Positions 7,028-10,452 of a stretch of 10,452 bases of DNA are shown here, piece by piece. The notes beneath the pieces were generated by a model. The model saw only the letters and a list, made by a program, of their open reading frames with translations. It did not search any database and was not told where the DNA came from. The stretch's first letter is position 1; each line of letters opens with the position of its first letter. The DNA is from Pseudomonadota bacterium (GTDB lineage Bacteria; Desulfobacterota; Desulfobacteria; Desulfobacterales; C00003060), in NCBI GenBank assembly GCA_015222985.1, contig JADFWI010000395.1, positions 1-10,452 of the forward strand. The letters run 5' to 3'. The position numbers were made by a program, and so were the translations under genes.

Positions 7028-7771
7028 TTACACGGTTTTTTTGCTCAGCACCGCCTCGATCTTTGCGACGTCATTAGGTGTATCAACCTCCAGAGAATCG
7101 TAACAAGTCTCAACCACCTTTATCCGGTAGCCGTGTTCCATGGCCCGGATTTGTTCAAGCCTCTCAATAGCCTCCAGCCTGCCTGCGGGCAGGGAAGCAA
7201 AGCGAACGAGAAAGCCCTTTCGAAAGGCATATATCCCGAGATGCTTGAAAACATCGAATGTTACTGCACCCTTGGCAGCGAAAGGGATCAGGGACCGGGA
7301 AAAATAAAGAGCGAAGTTATTTTTGTCAAACACGCATTTCACGTGATTGGGGTCTTCGAGTTCGGCCTGATCGACTATTTTGTAAATCAGGGTCGTCATG
7401 ACAAGTTCGGGATCGTTTACGAGTGGCAAAACCAACTCGGAAAGAGACCTTGGATCAAAGGCAGGTTGATCGCCCTGGATGTTTATGACAATATCGTCGT
7501 CTTCTAATCCAAGGGCCTGGGCCGCCTCTGCTACCCTGTCCGACCCCGATCTATGAGCCGGAGCCGTCATCAGTGCCTTGCCGCCAAAATCCTCCACAGC
7601 CGTGAAAATCCGTTCGTCATCTGTTGCAATTGCGACATCGGCCAGGAGTTCAGCATCTCTGGCCCTTTCATATACCCATTGTAGCATGGGTTTGCCGAGA
7701 ATCGGTGTCAGCGGCTTGCCTTCAAACCTCTTTGAGCCGTACCTGCAAGGAATAATCGCAACTATTTTCAT
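7028..7771 (-). CDS. kdsB: CMP-Kdo synthetase family cytidylyltransferase, probably acting on Kdo8N
   Basis: 247 residues, the usual family length (E. coli KdsB is 248). It transfers CMP from CTP to the sugar acid, giving the CMP-sugar used by the lipid A Kdo transferase. Visible motifs: PCRYGSKRFEGKP (8-20, nucleotide loop), ATDDERI (49-55), NIQGDQP (97-103), ALYFSRSLIPF (154-164), KHLGIYAFRKGF (176-187), LEAIERLEQIRAMEHG (199-214) and VDTPNDV (229-235). The QGDQP form and the phrasing through AELEDPNHVK and the C-terminal third remind me of the Shewanella enzyme that activates 8-amino-Kdo, but that is from memory. Following kdnB and kdnA, Kdo8N is the likely substrate; plain Kdo remains possible. 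The start lies 35 nt after the kdnA stop with only a weak Shine-Dalgarno, so coupling to kdnA translation is plausible. Confidence 0.93.
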   Translation of the reverse strand: MKIVAIIPCRYGSKRFEGKPLTPILGKPMLQWVYERARDAELLADVAIATDDERIFTAVEDFGGKALMTAPAHRSGSDRVAEAAQALGLEDDDIVINIQGDQPAFDPRSLSELVLPLVNDPELVMTTLIYKIVDQAELEDPNHVKCVFDKNNFALYFSRSLIPFAAKGAVTFDVFKHLGIYAFRKGFLVRFASLPAGRLEAIERLEQIRAMEHGYRIKVVETCYDSLEVDTPNDVAKIEAVLSKKTV

Positions 7772-7806
7772 GACAAAATCGATCCCCGGTTTTTCGCTGC
7801 CAACCT

Positions 7807-9018
7807 CTAAACTCTAACCTGCGATCCGGCCGCCTTTTCAATGGCCGCAACAATGGTCTTGAGACGGTCGTCGCTCATTTTGATGGGAACCGGGTAGACA
7901 AGGAGCCTGTCAAAGATTTCTTCCGACTTGGGGAGACTGCTCGGCGAAAAGTTCAAGTCTTCTCCCCGTACATTTTTCTTGAACGGCCATCCCGTTTTAC
8001 ACAGTGTCAACCCCCCGTGGAGGTGCTCCCATTTCGGATAGAAGTGCCAGGTGTTATTTTTAAAGTAGATGGCGCCTGCTTTTTCGTCAGACAAGACCCC
8101 GTTGAATTTTCTCGTGGTCTCTCCGTCCGGGAGAAAAAAGGCAAGGAAGGTGGCTGTGTCTCCTTCCGGATGGGGGATTTCTCGAAAGGAAACCCCTTCC
8201 ACCTCTTCAAGAGCGGCCTTGATTGCTGCCTTGTGTTTTCTCTGTTCAGCAATAATCGCATCCAACTTGGCCAATTGTGCCAGCCCGATTGCCCCTTGAA
8301 GCTCGCCCATCCTGTAGTTGAACCCTATGAAGCGACGGCCTTCCAGTCCCCGTTCCAGTACCGGATTATGGTCGTGGCCGTGGTCATGATATTCCGAACA
8401 GTTGAGATAAAGGGCCTCATCATTAGTCACAACCATGCCGCCTTCACCGGTGGTGATGGTCTTTACCGGATCAAACGAGAAAATGCCCATGGCGCCGAAT
8501 GTCCCCAGGCGGCGACCATTGAAAGTCCCACCGCAAGCCTGGGCCGTATCCTCTATGACGGGGATGCCGTGCCTGTCCGCGACGGCAACAATCTCATCTA
8601 TCGGGGCCGGCGCACCCAGCATATGAACCGGTATTATCGCCCTGGTACGAGGCGTTATCTTTTGCTCAAGGTCCTCAGGATCCATGGTCAGGGTTTCATC
8701 CACATCTGTAAAGACAGGAATCGCCCCGCTTTCGAGGATTGCCTCCCACGTGGCCACAAAGGTGAATCCCTGAGTGATGACCTCATCACCAGGACTGATG
8801 CCCAGGGCTGCCATGGCCACACGAAGCGCGGCCGTGCCTGATGACACGGCTTGTGCATAAGCAGCCCCGCAGTATTTTGCAAAACGTTTTTCAAACTCAG
8901 CGACCTTGTAAACGCCCTTTCGCTGCTCGGCAAACTCGTACCTAAAGAGCACTCCTGTTTCGAGCACATCAAGGATCTCCCGCTTTTCCTCTTCACCAAA
9001 TACTTCAAAGCCTGGCAT
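7807..9018 (-). CDS. kdnA: PLP-dependent DegT/DnrJ/EryC1-type aminotransferase, probable 8-amino-3,8-dideoxy-octulosonate transaminase
   Basis: 403 residues, a normal length for sugar aminotransferases of fold type I. The cofactor site is clear: SSGTAAL (59-65) binds phosphate, D157 in IEDTAQACGG faces the pyridine nitrogen, and K186 in FSFDPVKTITTGEGG is the Schiff-base lysine. R236 in GFNYRMGELQGAIG also follows the family pattern. A His-rich stretch, EYHDHGHDHNP (209-219), lies in the middle. The family moves an amino group, usually from glutamate, to a keto or aldehyde sugar. The function is assigned from context: it lies between an iron-type alcohol dehydrogenase and kdsB, the trio that makes Kdo8N in Shewanella oneidensis, where KdnA aminates the C8 aldehyde of oxidised Kdo. 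Alternatives are other nucleotide- or acid-sugar transaminases. The start is 14 nt after the kdnB stop. Confidence 0.9.
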   Translation of the reverse strand: MPGFEVFGEEEKREILDVLETGVLFRYEFAEQRKGVYKVAEFEKRFAKYCGAAYAQAVSSGTAALRVAMAALGISPGDEVITQGFTFVATWEAILESGAIPVFTDVDETLTMDPEDLEQKITPRTRAIIPVHMLGAPAPIDEIVAVADRHGIPVIEDTAQACGGTFNGRRLGTFGAMGIFSFDPVKTITTGEGGMVVTNDEALYLNCSEYHDHGHDHNPVLERGLEGRRFIGFNYRMGELQGAIGLAQLAKLDAIIAEQRKHKAAIKAALEEVEGVSFREIPHPEGDTATFLAFFLPDGETTRKFNGVLSDEKAGAIYFKNNTWHFYPKWEHLHGGLTLCKTGWPFKKNVRGEDLNFSPSSLPKSEEIFDRLLVYPVPIKMSDDRLKTIVAAIEKAAGSQVRV

Positions 9019-9024
9019 AGGTTT

Positions 9025-9030
9025 CCTCCT
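9025..9030 (-). promoter_or_regulatory. Ribosome binding site of kdnA
   Basis: On the minus strand a perfect AGGAGG lies 6 nt before the ATG at 9018, inside the 14-nt gap after kdnB. This supports translation from one polycistronic message. Confidence 0.8.
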
Positions 9031-9032
9031 AT

Positions 9033-10190
9033 CTAATAAGCCTCTTCGTATATCCCGATCGCTGCCTCTTTTGTCATTTCTCTCGGATTGTTCGCAATGG
9101 GTCGGGCGACGGTCATGGCCATCTCAGCCATGTCCTCTATGGCCGACTCCGGGATGTCGAGGTCTTTGAGTTTCTGCGGGATGCCAATAGCCAGAGTAAG
9201 CCGTCTCACAACCGCAATGCTTTGCTCTGCATAGGACCTCTGGGACTGTCCGGTCTCTCCGGCTTCCATCAGCGATGCAACTTGCGCGTATTTTGCCTCA
9301 GTGCTTTCCAGATTGTATCCCATGATATAGGGCAAAAGAACAGCATTGGCCAGGCCGTGGGGAATATCAAAAAAGGCGCCAAGGGGATATGCCAGGGCAT
9401 GGCAGCCCCCCACGCCTGCGCTTGCCAGCGCGAGGCCCCCCAAGAGACTTCCCAGCAACATATCATTCCGGGCCTTGAGATCGTCTCCACTCTCCACGGC
9501 TTGTCTCAGATTTGCCCCGATAAGACCTATGGCTTCACGGGCAACCATGTCACTCATCGGGTTGGACTGCAGTGAGGTAAAGGCTTCAATGGCGTGCGTG
9601 AGGGCATCTGTTCCCGTGGTGGCAGTGGGATGGGGTGGCAAAGTCACGGTTAGCTCCGGGTCCAGGAGCGCCAGGTCAGGATACATGAAATGACTGTTAA
9701 TGCCCCCCTTCTTTTTTCTGTCGCGCATGGTAAAAACGGCTGTAAAGGTCACCTCGCTCCCGGTACCTGCAGTGGTGGGAATCATGATGGTAGGCAGGCC
9801 GGGCTGTGGTACGGTCTCAAGGCCGATATAGTCTTCAGCTTTTCCAACGTTTTTGGCCAGCATTGCTGCCGCCTTGGCAACATCCAGGCTACTGCCTCCA
9901 CCAACGCCGATCACAAGGTCACAGCCTTGTTGTCTGCCCAGCTCTGCTGCTTCGTCGGCCAGAACCGGCTCGGGTTCCGGCGTAATCTTGTCGTATCGGA
10001 AATAGGAAATACGGCCCCCTTCCAGACTGTCCACAACCTGCTGGGCCACGCCTGCCCGCTCAAGGCCTTGGTCCAGCACAAGGAGAACCTTCTTCCCGGC
10101 AAGGCCCCTCACCTCGTCCGCCAGTTTTCTTAGGGCCCCCTGTCCGAAAACGATCTTCTTGGCGCCCTGAAAATTGAAAGTAGATTGCAT
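9033..10190 (-). CDS. kdnB: Iron-type (group III) alcohol dehydrogenase, probable Kdo 8-dehydrogenase/oxidase
   Basis: 385 residues, typical for group III alcohol dehydrogenases. The N-terminal dinucleotide domain carries GVGGGSSLDVAK (95-106) and IPTTAGTGSEVT (137-148). The C-terminal helical domain holds the expected metal ligands D195 and H199 (TDALTHAIEAF), H264 (GGCHALAYP) and H278 (DIPHGLANAVLLP). The group oxidises or reduces alcohols and aldehydes with NAD(P) and Fe or Zn. Here it heads the trio kdnB-kdnA-kdsB, so the likely job is oxidation of the C8 hydroxyl of Kdo to an aldehyde for KdnA. The family is certain; the substrate rests on neighbourhood. The start is 52 nt after purF, with a GAGG site 5 nt upstream of the ATG. 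No signal peptide is seen, so it should be cytoplasmic. Confidence 0.9.
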   Translation of the reverse strand: MQSTFNFQGAKKIVFGQGALRKLADEVRGLAGKKVLLVLDQGLERAGVAQQVVDSLEGGRISYFRYDKITPEPEPVLADEAAELGRQQGCDLVIGVGGGSSLDVAKAAAMLAKNVGKAEDYIGLETVPQPGLPTIMIPTTAGTGSEVTFTAVFTMRDRKKKGGINSHFMYPDLALLDPELTVTLPPHPTATTGTDALTHAIEAFTSLQSNPMSDMVAREAIGLIGANLRQAVESGDDLKARNDMLLGSLLGGLALASAGVGGCHALAYPLGAFFDIPHGLANAVLLPYIMGYNLESTEAKYAQVASLMEAGETGQSQRSYAEQSIAVVRRLTLAIGIPQKLKDLDIPESAIEDMAEMAMTVARPIANNPREMTKEAAIGIYEEAY

Positions 10191-10195
10191 AGTTA

Positions 10196-10199
10196 CCTC
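10196..10199 (-). promoter_or_regulatory. Ribosome binding site of kdnB
   Basis: On the minus strand GAGG, inside GAGAGAGG, lies 5 nt before the ATG at 10190. No clear terminator or promoter could be read in the 52-nt gap from purF. Confidence 0.5.
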
Positions 10200-10242
10200 T
10201 CTCTATGTATAAAATCGCAGAGCCATTCTATCAGCAATTCCG

Positions 10243-10452
10243 TCAGTACTCGAGAGACAACTTTGAAACGTTGTCTTCCGGCTCGATGGGATATTTGCCA
10301 TCAAAGCAGGCCAAACAAAAGTTGTTCTCTTCGAATTCCATGGCCTCAAGCATGCCTGGCAGGCTCAGGTAGCACAGGCTATCCAGCCCGATAAAGGTTT
10401 TCACCTCGTCCACAGAGTGCTGGCAGGCGATCAGTTCCGCCTTGGTCGGAAA
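10243..10452 (-). CDS. purF: Amidophosphoribosyltransferase, C-terminal 69 residues (partial, cut by window edge)
   Basis: Only the 3' end is present; the gene continues beyond the right edge. The visible protein reads through FPTKAELIA, HSVDEVKTFIGLDSLCYLS, LPGMLEAM and NFCLACFDGKYPIEP before a TGA stop. This is the C-terminus of PurF, which starts purine synthesis by converting PRPP and glutamine to 5-phosphoribosylamine. The C-x-x-C in NFCLACF matches the last two cysteine ligands of the [4Fe-4S] cluster in Bacillus subtilis-type PurF; the E. coli type lacks the cluster. The other ligands lie outside the window. PurF lies upstream of kdnB on the same strand with a 52-nt gap, so read-through is possible, though the pathways are unrelated. 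Confidence 0.9.
   Translation of the reverse strand, partial: FPTKAELIACQHSVDEVKTFIGLDSLCYLSLPGMLEAMEFEENNFCLACFDGKYPIEPEDNVSKLSLEY

Noticed and set aside
8017..8841. Open frame of 274 codons on the plus strand, opposite kdnA
   Set aside because: It is antisense to the PLP-binding core of kdnA, has no recognisable motif, and its openness follows from the codon use of the opposite strand.
10217..10226. 10-bp identity (GCAGAGCCAT) between this site and bases 3-12
   Set aside because: The match breaks down after ten bases and has no shared context, so chance is the simplest explanation.
10191..10242. Possible internal promoter or terminator between purF and kdnB
   Set aside because: On the minus strand a TAGAAT resembles a -10 box but lacks a -35 partner, and no stem followed by a T-run is present.

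Overview
The window reads as a chromosomal piece of a Gram-negative, LPS-making bacterium. I favour Desulfobacterota (former Deltaproteobacteria) because of the LPS-sugar genes clustered with pyrG, the cluster-type PurF, the membrane HD-GYP protein and the GTTCAGGG-rich intergenic repeat. This placement is an inference from gene style; there is no rRNA or other marker here.

Layout: one plus-strand gene sits at the left (156-1493), a membrane-anchored HD-GYP signalling protein with an unusual N-terminal domain. It converges tail to tail, with a 4-nt gap, on a run of six minus-strand genes that fills the rest of the window. In order of transcription (right to left) these are: the 3' end of purF (10243-10452, cut by the window edge), kdnB (9033-10190), kdnA (7807-9018), kdsB (7028-7771), a giant GlmS-like amidotransferase/double-SIS protein of 1230 residues (3185-6877), and pyrG (1498-3144). 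Gaps are 14 to 52 nt, except for 150 nt between kdsB and the giant gene, where there is an 88-bp palindromic repeat. A related short repeat lies at 20-59. No gap exceeds 300 nt, and I saw no tRNA, rRNA, CRISPR array, insertion sequence or convincing intrinsic terminator.

How the genes work together: kdnB, kdnA and kdsB match the three-step route known from Shewanella oneidensis for 8-amino-3,8-dideoxy-manno-octulosonate (Kdo8N), the aminated form of the LPS inner-core sugar Kdo. KdnB oxidises C8 of Kdo, KdnA transaminates it, and KdsB activates the product with CTP. PyrG makes CTP, so it supplies the last step. The giant protein between kdsB and pyrG keeps most GlmS signatures but has a 43-residue N-terminal extension before its catalytic Cys, a large insertion in the glutaminase fold, no recognisable GlmS C-terminal tail, and about 310 extra C-terminal residues that I cannot assign. 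It is the least explained and most interesting object here, and its place in an amino-sugar LPS operon suggests a role in amino-sugar supply.
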